DNA from: Channallabes apus
Taxonomy: Eukaryota; Chordata; Actinopteri; Siluriformes; Clariidae
NCBI GenBank assembly: GCA_030522415.1
Contig: CM060131.1
Location: 12,633,703-12,697,702, forward strand
Reading direction: 5' to 3'
Length of the DNA: 64,000 nt
The translations under genes were made by a program, and so were the position numbers. Below are positions 25,259 through 64,000 of the stretch, one piece after another. Below the pieces are notes generated by a model, which saw only the letters and a list, made by a program, of their open reading frames with translations, did not search any database and was not told the origin of the DNA. How positions within the stretch are numbered: position 1 is the stretch's first letter; each line of letters begins with the position of its first letter.

Positions 25259-26436
25259 GTACTCTGTATGTGTGTGTGAATCGCAGCTTGTCTGTATGTG
25301 ACCTATAAACCACCGCTTCATTAGCTGCATCCTGAGATGTCCGTCTATATCACGGGCACACAATGTACACACCGTTCGGAAGAGAAACATTTTTATTTTA
25401 GAGTGCCAGGCTATGGCGAGGTTCGTGTTGACAGGAAGTGTATTACAGCACATGAAGTGTTTTATTTCTCTAATATCTCGTAGGTGCATAGTGTGACATG
25501 TGTCAGCCAATCAGAAACACAAACAGAAGAGGGCTACATCCATAGTCAAGACACGGCGGTTATTCTTTCTCAATATATCTTGAGTCATTTCAGCAAAAAT
25601 CCTGATACATTGCAGTGTTTCCCACAGGTCTGAAATATACTTGTGGTGGCAGCCAGCGGAAACGGGCCGACATTACCTGTTATCACAAAAGTGCTAGACC
25701 TTTAGCACAGTATTTTGATTTATTTGATAGAGTATTTCTATTAATTTCACACCTAAAAACAACCTAAAACCATCATTTCTATTTTTTTATATTTATTTAC
25801 ATATATGGGTCAGGATTGTGCAATATAGAGTGACGCATCCTTTTTCTTTTTAGCACCATTAGGCAATATAATGAACTTGGGCTATTATTTCATTTTAAAC
25901 AACTATACAAACATGACTGAGCAAAAGAATAAAAGTGTCACGTAGAAGAAATGGCACGGATTCATAAAATTACATGTTTTTATGGTTGTTTTTGTGACCT
26001 AATAATAATAATATGCACATTTTTTACATGCTTTTACAAGTTTGGTGTCCGAAGCCTGCTCAGTCCACACACACCGGAAGGCCAATGCTACAGTACGTTG
26101 ATGCACAGATCCATACTGTTTTAAGGGTTAATCCTCCTTTTTTATTTTTTATTTATTATAATTTTTTTTTAAAGAAGAGCCTGTTCACCGGTGCAAAACC
26201 ATGTTTCGCTGCAGAGTATGTGTGATCATCAATGCAACCTTCTTATTTTTAATTTTTTTTTAGGCAGTAGGCATCTGCTGCATTTATTGGCCCGCAGTAC
26301 ATCGCTCTCGCAGTAGCACAGTAAACACTTATAGGGAGGGAACTGCCCGCTACTAGTTTATCGATTGTGGATGTTATCGTTGTTTCGGACCGATTTTTAA
26401 AAAGGGTGGGCAAATGTACGTGGGCGTCCGTCAATA
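25259..26436. other. Gene-free stretch
   Basis: Unique AT-rich sequence with (A/T)n runs. Nothing was recognised. Confidence 0.4.
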
Positions 26437-26600
26437 TACAGTGAAACCTTGGATTACGAGTAACGCGGTTTACGAGCACGACGTTCTGCATGACGAGCAA
26501 AGATTTTTAATACATTTTGTATTAAAAATACAACGAGCTTTGTCTTTGTTTACGAGCACCGAGTATCAGGTATCACGCATGCGCTTCTTCACATAATCAC
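26437..26600. repeat. Mariner-like terminal fragment
   Basis: 'cagtgaaaccttggattacg' and 'taacgcggtttacgagcacg' resemble the terminal repeats of animal mariner-type elements that begin 'cagtggaacct(c)ggattacgag'. No opposite end was located. Confidence 0.4.
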
Positions 26601-26817
26601 GTAATCACAACTGAGCCAACATGTGTGTGCACGTGTTAAGCAAAAGAAAGTCTCATTAGAGAGACTTGTGTTTTACTTTTAATGCAGTCTGAACAGTGGC
26701 ATTTTTAGTAACCGATCGCAATGAAAGACAATAAAAACAGCTATTCAGTATTCACATAATTTTAAAGTTTGAACAAAATCAGTTTCCAAAAATATATTGT
26801 AATGTCATCTTACTGTG

Positions 26818-27590
26818 TATTGGTCCTTGTCATAGACTTTAGGTGTATGTTCCAAAAGTTACAGTAGTCCATTTCACCACCAGCTTTGGCAGCTTTAAAA
26901 CTCTTCATTTTATCCAAATTCCACTTGTCTATCTGATAATTTCAGGCTGAAGAAATCTGAGCTAGTCCTTATTTTTCAGCATTTCACTTCCCCAAAGCTT
27001 GATGCTTCCGCCACCATGCTTAACAGTTGCTAAGGGTCGAATGCCTCACCTTTGCCCCTCTCAAAACATTTCTCTGCTGAAACTTTTCCTTCAGAAGTTT
27101 TTTTTTTGTCCATGTCATCTGCTGTAAACTTTAGTCAACCTAGAAAGGGGTCAGTTTCGTAGCAGGGGCTTTCTTTTTGAACGTCAGTGTATCAATCCAT
27201 GGTGATGTAAAACTGAATTGAATGTAGACAGCGACACTGCTGTTTAAGCAGCTTGTGCCTCAGTGGTTCCTGGTTTGTTCCTGCCAAACCAGTTTCTTCT
27301 GAGCTGAGGGTGATCATTTGGGTTTTCTTCTAGATCTTGGGGAGAGTCGTTATAACACCCAGTTACATATAGTCATGTACACTTGTTTGAACTGAGCTGT
27401 GAATCTGTAGTTTTTTTTATTAATGCCTTCAAGAAACATTCCTGCATTGTTGAAATCTTCTGTCCTCTTTCTTAGAAGTTTTCTGAGCTTCTTGGACTTT
27501 TGCATTGGACTGTGTGTTGGTCAGTCCAGTGAGCGCTGTCGAATAAACCCCTATTTTATGTTGGAAGGAAGAAATACCATATGGAGTCAA
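26818..27590 (-). mobile_element. Decayed Tc1-like transposon remnant
   Basis: On the + strand 'aagcttgatgcttccgccac', 'catgcttaacagt' and 'tgtgttggtcagtccagtga' correspond to antisense phrases of a fish/salmonid Tc1 transposase lineage. Frames are interrupted throughout. Assignment rests on remembered family phrases only. Confidence 0.45.
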
Positions 27591-29259
27591 TTATATTAGC
27601 TATAAATAAGAAATGGAGAGACCTTGGTTTTGGCAAATGAAAAAGATTTTGTTATTTTCAGCACCACTGAATTAATAAGATAAATAAGTTTGAATATATT
27701 TTTTTATCTTGAAATTTAAATTGTGATCCTCTGTTGATATCAGAACACCATTAATGTCAATGTTGAACAGTACAGTACGTCATCTTTGTCCCGATTTGAC
27801 TCGAACATCCTTGTCTGACCACAACTCTTAGCAGACATTTATTTCTGGACTATGAGAGACAGTGGAGATAATAAGATAATAAGCGTCCACTGTTTTACAT
27901 CATCATCATACAATACATATAGTGTATAACTGATTATTAGCACACACGGTCTTGATTGTTTTATTCTTAGTCTAAGTTTTGTTGTGCTTTTGTCAGAGCG
28001 GTAAACATTTGCAGATGTCTCCGTCAGAGTGTATCTAATTCAGCCTGCTGTAAGCCTGTATCTAATTCCGACAGCTGCTGTGGTTTTGCAGTTTTTGTGG
28101 GGTTTTTTCGGAGGCAGTGAGTATTTTTGGAAAGAATGAAGTCGTAGACGTGCTAGAAAGGATTCTGCTTGCAAAGAAAACACACAACGCCCTCTGTCCT
28201 TCGTCACTGCTTTCGTAGCCTGGCTCCATATTTTCTTTTACCTGGAGCTACAGTGAATGAGGCCTCTGTTCTGCTTCTGTTCAGTGGGGCCTGTTCTCGC
28301 ACCCTCAGCAAACACAGGCTGTTTAACCTTTCTGACCAGAATTGGATGCCTTCCATAAATTTTTTTTTCTTATTTTTTTATTTTATTTTTTTTTCTGAAG
28401 CACACTACCCATCCTTTACTTAAAAAAAAAATTAAATTAATTAGAGTGTCATCTCTAATGCAAACTTGTACAGAGGTATGATCTGATCTGACATCATTGT
28501 TAAAGCAGTTTTATGAGACAGCTGTGCATGACATGCAGATGATTCAGGCTCGTTTCGAATCCGTCTGGTTTTATGATGACGAGCGTAACCAGACAGCCAG
28601 GCTGATGTCACGCTGATCCGAGTGAGATGAGTTAAATAGCTAGACGGTGTATTTTTCTTTAAAAAAAAAAAAAAAAAACGCACCACTTCCTTAAAATTAT
28701 TAGACTTTTTGAAAAGAGTGGAAAATTTTTAACTGGCTTGCTCAGGGATATTTATAGCTCTGTGGCCATTACAGCCTATAGTCAGGTTTAAGACTGACCA
28801 GAATAGCACTGGGGCGGGATCGCACATGAGGACGCGAGTTCTGTGCATAGATTCAACACATTGCACAAGTAGGTTTTAACCATATAATGGTTCACTTTTA
28901 GATGTTTAAGTAAGTTGATGGGTTGGTTACCATCCTGATCATCTGCCCATAGCCACACAAACCCAGACATTTTATTTGTCCTATATTAGTTTCCCGGTGC
29001 TATTTTTAAACTGTATTAAACATCGCCACATTATGGAACGTTCACGAGACTAGCTTGTTCGCTTACAAAGCTATAAAGAAAGTGCGACCCATCTGTCCCG
29101 AGGCCATTTTGTTAAAGGAAAACTTGCCGATGGTTTCAAAGCATTAACACTGGAGACTCCTTCAACAAATGTTAAATCAACCTTTATACACGCTTGAGAA
29201 ATTTTATCATATCAATGAGTTGTGTTAAATAACATTAGATAAAAAAAAAAAAAGTTAAG
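27591..29259. other. Gene-free stretch
   Basis: Unique sequence with poly-T/poly-A runs near 28358-28395 and 28661-28678. No gene was recognised. Confidence 0.4.
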
Positions 29260-29696
29260 TAGTACGTTGTTCAAGTGAAACTGGGACTTGTGGTGATCTC
29301 GTGAATGAAGGCATAAAATTGATTGACGTTTAGAGAAGACTTCAAGCATAGTACAGAGATGAGACCTCAGTAAAACGTTTGAACGGTGCAAGCTTTTTTC
29401 TAAGGAGGACGTACGTCTGTGAATGACGCTCCCCGCTGAGGTGGCTCAGAGCCCACTGCTGTTGTTCCTGTGAATGTTCAGGGTGTGGAACGCCTGATCC
29501 TTGAAAATCCTTGAAAGATGTTGCGGAAAAGACGCATCTGTCTTGCACAATCTGTGTACACAGTCGTTCACCAACACAACTTGCACATAACAGGAACTCT
29601 GGGACTACAGGAAGGCTGGGAGTTATTGCCAAACGCAAAGTCCCAAGTGCAGATGCATGCATTAGTGTAGGAGGGGATTATATAGAGAAATAAAGG
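29260..29696 (+). pseudogene. Mariner-like transposase remnant
   Basis: The + strand frame ends in CISVGGDYIEK and a stop. This is the characteristic C-terminus of mariner transposases (an RWDKCI...GDYVEK-type ending). The preceding sequence, starting near 'gaatgaaggcataaaattg', is shared with the remnant at 36.76 kb. Catalytic DDD motifs are not preserved, so it is inactive. Confidence 0.55.
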
Positions 29697-29926
29697 TAAG
29701 TGTTACCATTTATTGTTGAGGCTGTTTTAAACTTCGGGTACAAAAATAGATCTTAATTTAATACTGAGTAATAGCAAAGTTTTTTAAAAGTATTAAATTA
29801 AGATCTATTTTTCTATTTTCGTACCCATAGTTTAAATCTAGCTCATTTCTTTTTGTTTAAATATCTCATGTTTGCGGAATAGATAAATTAACTTTTTTTT
29901 TAATTATATATAAATATATATATATA

Positions 29927-31252
29927 CAGGTCCTTCTCAAAAAATTTGCATATTGTGATAAAGTTCATTATTTTCTGTAATGTACTGATAAACATTAGAC
30001 TTTCATATATTTTAGATTCATTACACACAAACTGAAGTAGTTCAAGCCTTTTATTGTTTTAATATTGATGATTGTAGCATAAAGCTCATGAAAACCCAAA
30101 ATCCCCATCTCAAAAAATTAGCATATTTCATCCGACCAATAAAAGAAAAGTGTTTTTAATACAAAAAAAGTCAACCTTCAAATAATTATGTTCAGTTCTG
30201 CACTCAATACTTGGTCGGGAATCCTTTTGCAGATTCTTGTGTCTTGCGTCTCTCAACTTTCTCTTCACAATATCCCACAGATTCTCTATGGGGTTCAGGT
30301 CAGGAGAGTTGGCTGGCCAATTGAGCACAGTAATACCATGGTCAGTAAACCATTTACCAGTGGTTTTGGCACTGTGAGCAGGTGCCAGGTCGTGCTGAAA
30401 AATTAAATCTTCATCTCCATAAAGCTTTTCAGCAGATGGAAGCATGAAGTGCTCCAAAATCTCCTGATAGCTAGCTGCATTGACCCTGCCCCTGATAAAA
30501 CACAGTGGACCAACACCAGCAGCTGACATGGCACCCCAGACCATCACTGACTGTGGGTACTTGACACTGGACTTCAGGCATTTTGGCATTTCCCTCTCCC
30601 CAGTCTTCCTCCAGACTCTGGCAGCTTGATTTCCGAATGACATGCAAAATTTGCAACCTGTAGCCCATTTCCTGCACACGCCTGTACACGGTGGCTCTGG
30701 ATGTTTCTACTCCAGACTCAGTCCACTGCTTCCGCAGGTCCCCCAAGGTCTAGAATCGGTTCTTCTCCACAATCTTTTTCCTTCCCACAGACTTCCCACT
30801 GAGGTGCCTTGATACAGCACTCTGGGAACAGCCTATTCGTTCAGAAATTTCTTTCTGTGTCTTACCCTCTTGCTTGAGGGTGTCAATGATGGCCTTCTGG
30901 ACAGCAGTCAGGTCGGCAGTCTTACCCATGATTGCGGTTTTGAGTAATGAACCAGGCTGGGAGTTTTTAAAAGCCTCAGGAATCTTTTGCAGGTGTTTAG
31001 AGTTAATTAGTTGATTCAGATGATTAGGTTAATAGCTCGTTTAGAGAACCTTTTCATGATATGCTAATTTTTTGAGATTTTGGGTTTTCATGAGCTGTAT
31101 GCCACAATCATCAATATTAAAACAATAAAAGGCTTGAACTACTTCAGTTTGTGTGTAATGAATCTAAAATATATGAAAGTCTAATGTTTATCAGTACATT
31201 ACAGAAAATAATGAACTTTATCACAATATGCAAATTTTTTGAGAAGGACCTG
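29927..31252 (-). mobile_element. Tc1-like element with long inverted repeats (IR/DR type)
   Basis: A 1326 bp unit bounded by 'caggtccttctcaaaaaatt' on the left and its complement on the right. The terminal inverted repeats are about 200 bp (29927-30130 and 31056-31252) and look nearly identical by eye. Each carries an outer and an inner copy of 'ctcaaaaaatt(t/a)gcatat', the direct-repeat arrangement of IR/DR Tc1 elements. The left flank is the expected TA; the right flank is TG at the start of a microsatellite. It lies between the gene-free region and the mob2 promoter. Confidence 0.93.
30128..30929 (-). pseudogene. Tc1 transposase, internally deleted and frame-broken
   Basis: Start ATG at 30929-30927 followed by a paired-like HTH region (MGKTADLTAVQKAIIDTL, QKEISERIGCSQSAVSRHLS). 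An in-frame TAG lies at 30752-30750. A second HTH part follows (ESGVETSRATVYRRVQEMGY), and then the sequence jumps straight to a motif normally lying after the first catalytic aspartate (KFCMSFGNQAARVWRK). About 60-70 codons including that aspartate are therefore missing, and the frame shifts near 30640. The second and third acidic catalytic positions remain (QHDLAPAH, NSPDLNPIENLWD). The C-terminal tail is also altered. Family length is about 340 residues; no functional enzyme can be made. Confidence 0.9.
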
Positions 31253-31267
31253 TGTGTGTGTGTGTGT

Positions 31268-31350
<83 letters not shown>
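31253..31350. repeat. Self-complementary (TG)n-CG-(CA)n microsatellite
   Basis: About 8 TG units, then 'cgca', then about 40 CA units, immediately abutting the right end of the Tc1 element. The TG and CA arms can pair with each other. Confidence 0.95.
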
Positions 31351-31351
<1 letters not shown>

Positions 31352-31633
31352 CATAGCACCACTGTTTTGGCAGTAAGGCCTGGGATGCAGTCTGACTTCC
31401 AGTTTTTCCTCCAAAGGTCGAGTTCTTACAGTCCAACCTTGCTGAGCCATATCTTCATGGAGCTTATTTTGTAACATGTGTGGCCTAGGGTATGTATAAC
31501 CCTAGGCTACAGCATACAAAGACATCTCGTACAGTAGAAGTGTGTGAAAACAGTTTGGAGAATGCTAAGATGGTCAGGTGTCCACTAGAACTGTGAATCC
31601 TAGATAGTCTGTTGAGTCAATTCCACTTTTTCT

Positions 31634-31990
31634 TTTGGGGCGTTGCGATTTTTCGATTAGATTAAATTGCATTTACTTTTAAAATCTGCAAGAAATATAG
31701 CTGATTTTAAATAAATCAGACATTAAAGTATTGAAAAGTACTCAAAGTATCTAAATACACTTACAAATTATGTAACCCTTGTTGTTTATTGTTTAAATTT
31801 CATGTCTTGTACAGTGTGATAATCCTAAGCACCATAAATGCCCGTAAATGCCGATGCAGTACTCTTGTAAAACGTGAGTATTTGTTAAAGATGCAAATGG
31901 AATTTGTCAATTTAATACCATTTAATGTTTGCGTGTTAACCTAAATAAGTGTTTCCATTTTTCATCATTGATTTAATCACACAGCTCTAG
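31634..31990. repeat. Probable hAT-like fragment
   Basis: The left edge 'ggggcgttgcgatttttcga' and right edge 'gatttaatcacacagctcta' resemble opposite degraded ends of fish hAT elements of the 'gggctg(t/c)gcgattaatcg' type. The interior is AT-rich with no frame. Confidence 0.4.
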
Positions 31991-33511
31991 TGTTCACATA
32001 TTTTCAGCCATGTGTAGTGCACTTTAAATTTGTATGAACAGTGAATTACCTTAGATTTGTTGGTGTAGTATATGTAATATGAAATAAGTGGTTTTTAACA
32101 ATTTTGTAGTTGTTCTGTATAACTACACTTCTTTGTACTGCAGCTGAAAGTTCTTAGCTGTGCTGAGCGGAAATACTGCATGTGAGGACCTTCGAGATTC
32201 CCAACATGATTCAGAAAGCAACTTGAGGACGGTCTTAAAAGTCCAACATTTTGGACAACTTTGACCTTTTTGGTGGAGGCGTAATATTTGGAAGAGCATT
32301 CCTACAATACCAGGCATTGTTCATTTTGTGAAAAAAAATAATAATAATAACAGTCACATGCTTACTGTCGTTATCCTATAATAAAGGCAATGAAACACTG
32401 TTTTTAAAGCATTCTAATTTTCTTGTTAGTGTAAAAGGCCAGCTTGTATAACATGGGCTTTGTCTATACAAGAGTTCTTTTAAACATGCAACATGCAAAC
32501 GAGGCAGCAGATATCTGCTGTGTGTGTGTTTGCCTGTTAGGATGAGAATCCGTTTCCCCGGGGGAAATGCGTTCAAGTCAGGACGTGCCCGCCGGGAAAT
32601 TCCAGCAAGTTTTACATTGACATTGTGATAACACGTCTGCGCAGTCAAAACACAAAATGGCACCGAGTTCACTTTTTGGGGAGGGTTAGGGGGAATATTA
32701 CACTCCTGCTGGTTGTATCTTTGACCCCTTGTATGGGGACAGGGGCACGTTAAATTGTCCTGCAGGAAGTAGTAGATAGCTGAGCTTGAACTTGTAAGTT
32801 AATATGTCACTAGAACTTACTGCCATGAAAGGAATTGAGTTAAAGTAGAGGTACAGTAATATGTTTGTGGGATAGATTAAGAGTGGTCACTTTTTAAAAT
32901 TACCTTTTTGTTTTTAATATATTATTGTAGCCATATGGCTTGCGAAAGTCCAATAGCCCGAGATCAGGAGTTATAGGAGTGAAATTAGCTCTTTAATACC
33001 TGCGCTTCAGTAATATTTGTCATTTTTCAGTAACCGTGTTAAACATGTGGAAAGTTTGAACTTTAATGGCCTTATACGGTATATTTTCACCACAGTTTTG
33101 GAACAAAGGAGATAAACTTTTAACATTCATTGATCAGTTCATTCATCATTGAAGTTTCACTCTGCCCATACATTAACTGTTGAGGTTGTTTGGCTCTGTT
33201 GAGTGATGTTAACCCACATAAAGAGCTAGATTACTGGTTTATTAATTATTCTCATTTATCAGAAAAGCATCAGGGCCTGGACAGAACTGTCACTCACGCC
33301 GGATATGGACCGCGGTTTGCCATTTAGAGAGACCTGCTTTAGACTGCTGTGTTACCAGCTTTTGTGGCGACAGTTTGAGGAAGAAACGCACGTTGAGGTG
33401 TCCAAAAACTTTTGACTTCTGAGTATATATTAGTACTAAAGTGTCTGAATGGAATTGTTTGCAGGACCCTTAATGTAAAAAACACTACCAGTAAACACTT
33501 TACCTGAAAGT
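31991..33511. other. Gene-free stretch upstream of mob2
   Basis: Mostly unique. A short Tc1-type end, 'ggtgtccaaaaacttttgac', lies at about 33398-33417. No coding sequence was recognised. Confidence 0.4.
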
Positions 33512-33517
33512 GTGTGT

Positions 33518-33551
<34 letters not shown>
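33512..33551. repeat. (TG)n microsatellite
   Basis: About 20 TG units with one TA interruption, 300 bp upstream of the mob2 promoter region. Confidence 0.93.
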
Positions 33552-33554
<3 letters not shown>

Positions 33555-33869
33555 GCAGTGCAGCTGTTATAAACCTTTGGTAGACAGTGTGTATTACTCT
33601 CCTTATCCAGGGCAACGTTTGTTTATGTATTGTATGTAGTGATAGATCTTTGAAAGCTAGTTGTTCTACAGTAATAAAGCAGTAAAGTGTAATAAACACA
33701 CTGCAGTCTGCCAGACACACTTCAGCTTTCATCCTCCAACTGTCAACTGACGCCAAAAAAACGGTTCAGTGTGCGAGAGGGATCTAGTGCCCTACATAGT
33801 GTGAGTACACGCTGTTGTTAAATCACACATGCAGTGTGCGTGTGCAGGGAACATGGATTTGTTTGGAAC

Positions 33870-33970
33870 TCTGCGCCTTGGCTCCGCCTCCTCGCGTCCT
33901 ACCCCTGCGTTTTGATTGGTCCGAAGTTAGCCACCAGATCCAGCGAGCGCATGCACTGAGAGCCGCAGAT
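33870..33970 (+). promoter_or_regulatory. mob2: Probable mob2 promoter (GC box, inverted CCAAT, no TATA)
   Basis: A GC box on the - strand ('ggctccgcctcc', 33880-33891) and an ATTGG inverted CCAAT box (33915-33919) sit 260-300 bp upstream of the mob2 start codon, in a locally GC-rich, CpG-containing island that contrasts with the AT-rich surroundings. No TATA box is seen, so initiation is probably dispersed around 33930-33970. A two-codon upstream ORF (ATG CAC TGA, 33951-33959) would lie in the leader if transcription starts before it. Confidence 0.6.
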
Positions 33971-34175
33971 GAAAAGTAGTGAGACAAATCTGAGCACGTT
34001 CGATGCGAGTGCGCGCGCGCAGCCAAGTCTGTTACTCTCATTAAGAAACAGAGGCACAAAACTCACACACAGGAAAAAGTCAAACAACTGGAGTTTGTAT
34101 GCAATGGTCGGAGATCACAGTATATCCGGGGAGAGTGCGCTCACTCAGCGGTCTAAAAACGGATTAAGTTGTAAA

Positions 34176-50695
<16,520 letters not shown>

Positions 50696-51891
50696 GGCTC
50701 GCATTTGGGTCCTCTCCATCCCTTTGCTCAAGGGAGGACAGAAGGACTACCCTTTTGCCTCCCACAAACCTCGCTCTCTTTTTTACAAACCCGGTCAGGA
50801 TGGGTCAGCCTGGCCTGTGGGTGGCAGCACTCCTCGAAACACCCCCCCTTCCCCCCTTTCCAGAGGCTGTACTGTTCTGCGAGCCCTTTAACCAGGAAGC
50901 ATTCACACTTTCACCTCTTATTTTTTGTCGGTTTGGTTTTTTCTCATGCCCATTTACTAATGAGTTTGGGCTGGGAATATGGGACATTGGACTTGGTAAG
51001 TCTCTTCCTCCTGATATTAGCACCATATGTCCCTCTGTGTTAGAATGAGAGGAAGTGAGGAAGATAGTAGTGGCACAGTTTTTCTGTACAGTTTAGGAAG
51101 GCTGAACCATAGTTATGTCCCTGTAAGCATATGTTTTATTTTGTTGTTGATTTTGGTTAATTTTTTTGAGGCATACTGAGTGTGAAATTTAGATCTTCAG
51201 CACCAGACTGTTTACCTATAATCCTCTTAGTCTGACTACTTTCCACACAAGATGCTCTTTAACCCAGCATTTTACACAACAGCTGCACCTTTTCTGTCTC
51301 CTCCACCTTTTTTTTTTCTTTTTTTTTCTTTTTCTCTTCCAATATATACTAGATAATCTAGTCAGACCTTATGACCCCTCAGCGCCTCCACCAGCACCGG
51401 CGGCGTACCACAGGTGGCCATATTGGATCCATCTAGAAAGCAGCACCAGTCCGAAGGGATTACTTAGTGGTGCTTTTTCATTCCACAGCACAATGACAAA
51501 GACATTTTGTCTGCTTTATTTGATTGTTCCATATCCCATATAAAGGTACATCAGAATTCCCCTCCATGATCTATTAAAAATCCTTATGGGAACAATTAGA
51601 TTGGAATTGCATCAGAGATCGAGGTATCGCCCAGGCTCGCTTGGCAAGGACACTTTCAAAATGGAAAAGTGGCAAAAGAATGTAAAACATGTCTTTACGT
51701 ATTTAACTGTTTGAGAAAATTATCCAGAGTGAATGAGTGTGAGAGAAAGAGAGAGAGAGAACGAAAGGGGGAAAATGGTGTATGTAAGCATGAAAGAGAA
51801 AGAAAGATATTTTAAAGTCCACCCTCATCACTGTTCAGAGAGTTCTCTTGGGTTAAGGTTCTCTCTTTAGAGGGTTGGATGTTCATTTTAA

Positions 51892-51897
51892 TTTATT
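51892..51897 (-). terminator. abcc8: Candidate polyadenylation signal of the abcc8-type gene
   Basis: AATAAA on the - strand about 435 bp past the abcc8 stop. Weaker ATTAAA hexamers on the same strand lie at 52137-52142 and 52000-52005. If the canonical one is used, the transcript end overlaps the mob2 3'UTR. Confidence 0.4.
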
Positions 51898-52031
51898 TAT
51901 CCTTTGTTTCCCCATTTGGTTTAGTTTTGGCTTTTTTTTTCAGGACATAGTTCTGGCTTTCATTTTTATGTATTTTAATAATACTTAAGTTAAAAGCGAT
52001 TTAATATTTTAAGCTCTGCAAAATATACCCT

Positions 52032-52037
52032 AATAAA
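52032..52037 (+). terminator. mob2: mob2 polyadenylation signal
   Basis: AATAAA, the first canonical hexamer found downstream of the mob2 stop. Confidence 0.65.
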
Positions 52038-52330
52038 ATATTTAAAATGTCACTAATTCCTGTGTTGTTCACATCATTTTTACTAGAAATTTGTATCGAC
52101 ATCAAACGTTACAGTGGAATAATGATTAAAACGTTCTTTAATGGAGAGCTTTGCAGGGAAATTACTTTAGATTGGGACTTTTTTTTTAAGAGGGACAGGT
52201 AAAGCTTATTGTTTCCAAATATTCATATTATCTGTCAATAATACTATGTTTACAAATGACATACAGATCATAGTAATATCCTTTGTCCTGCTCTGCCCGT
52301 GACACACACATTCTCTCCTTGTCGCATTTC

Positions 52331-63169
<10,839 letters not shown>

Positions 63170-63459
63170 CTGTCAGAGAGAAATACTAAACACTCATGGT
63201 GAAACTGCCTCAGCAAACCTGATATCTGGCTAACAGAGTTAAATGAAGACCTAGAAAATTACCGGTTTCATTCTATTCCTTCAACAGCTCTCTATATCCA
63301 TATCCTTTATATCCTGATGGCCAAACAATCAGCTGATTTGATAGAATTATTATTGAAAATACCTACATTTATTTCTTACTCAAGCTCTATATAGTATTTT
63401 AAGCAACAACTCATTTAAATAGAATAATTTGGATTGTTTAGATGATTTAGCCTCTAGAG

Positions 63460-63792
63460 CAGGGGTGTCCACTCATTTTAGGGTGAGGGCCGGATGAGAA
63501 GAAATGTGACCATGTGCGGGCCGAATTTCGAATGCGCATATGTGTTAGAGGTTTCGGCAGAAGCGCAATAGAAGAGCAATTAAATGATCAATGATAAAAT
63601 TAAAAAAATGAATAAAACCAAATATTGCAGCGAATACCCGGACATAGACTTTATTTAATACTACTACTACTAATAATAATGATAATAAAAAAGATTTGAT
63701 ATTTAATATCATTGTTCAAATCATCCCGCAGGCCGTACTGGACGCCTTAGTGGGCCGTATTCGGCCCGCGGGCCGTATGTTTGACACCCCTG
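63460..63792. mobile_element. hAT (Charlie-like) non-autonomous element with target duplication
   Basis: The ends 'caggggtgtcca' and 'tgacacccctg' are inverted. They are flanked by ctctagag on the left and ctctagaa on the right, a 7/8-matching 8 bp duplication of the nTCTAGAn type used by hAT transposases. Subterminal 'gggccg' motifs occur on both sides. No transposase inside. It lies in the abcc8 intron at the right edge. Confidence 0.82.
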
Positions 63793-64000
63793 CTCTAGAA
63801 TGTGTTATATTTAGACCTTCCTCTAAAACGGAAATCTTCTTTTGTAGGGGTGGTTAAGATTCCCTTAGGGTGACAAATGAAAAAAAAAAAAAAAAAAAAA
63901 CTTGGTGTGTTAGATTTAGCATTAAAGGGCAATTTCTTTAAGTGTATCAGTGGTATGATCGCATGTTCCTACACCCAAATTGTAAACGTTTGCTGTTTAA
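63793..64000. other. abcc8 intron to the window edge
   Basis: AT-rich sequence with a poly-A run at about 63880-63900. No exon was seen. Confidence 0.5.

Larger units (their letters stand above)
50696..52050 (+). other. mob2: mob2 3'UTR
   Basis: About 1.35 kb from the stop to a canonical AATAAA at 52032-52037. Several open frames in this stretch (for example 50647-51048) are read-through shadows without homology. The distal part contains a possible - strand poly(A) signal for the convergent gene. Confidence 0.7.

Overview
The window is vertebrate nuclear DNA, almost certainly from a teleost fish. It has small exons with GT-AG introns, very abundant (CA)n, (TA)n and (CTGT)n microsatellites, many Tc1/mariner and hAT remnants, tRNA-derived SINEs with fish-type bodies, and a DIRS-like tyrosine-recombinase retroelement. 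The mix is compatible with a catfish-like genome, but I cannot fix the species from this sequence.

Layout. Positions 1 to about 33.8 kb hold no gene I can prove. They contain decayed DNA transposons, SINE fragments and microsatellites, plus one exon-like open segment at 25176-25258 that could be a distal alternative first exon of mob2. The first well-supported gene is mob2 (MOB kinase activator 2) on the + strand. Its promoter-like GC box and inverted CCAAT box lie near 33.88-33.92 kb, and its five coding exons run from 34176 to 50695 with a 10.8 kb first intron. The splice phases join into one 227-residue protein, and a 3'UTR reaches a poly(A) signal at 52032.

The second gene is on the - strand and converges on mob2. 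It is the 3' part of an ABCC8-type sulfonylurea receptor (SUR1, the regulatory subunit of the K-ATP channel). Sixteen consecutive coding exons (63169 down to 52331) join without a phase break into 638 residues covering TMD2 and the complete second nucleotide-binding domain. The 5' exons (TMD0, TMD1, NBD1) lie beyond the right edge. The stop codons of the two genes are only 1.6 kb apart, and the two 3'UTRs are close enough to overlap.

Mobile DNA. The clearest units are: a Tc1 element with ~200 bp inverted repeats at 29927-31252; a Tc1 deletion derivative at 54254-55080 that keeps an in-frame DNA-binding-domain ORF; a DIRS/Ngaro-like remnant at about 53.7-56.03 kb that ends close to an abcc8 splice donor and contains a SINE and that Tc1; a hAT element with recognisable target-site duplication at 63460-63792; two oppositely oriented copies of one TA-inserting element at 10973-11632 and 12628-13134; and a 10-copy minisatellite at 59658-60055. 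I found no prokaryote-type operon, CRISPR array or wholly new system. The observations most worth following are in gene architecture (alternative mob2 N-termini, convergent 3' ends, a GC-AG intron) and in the transposon derivatives.
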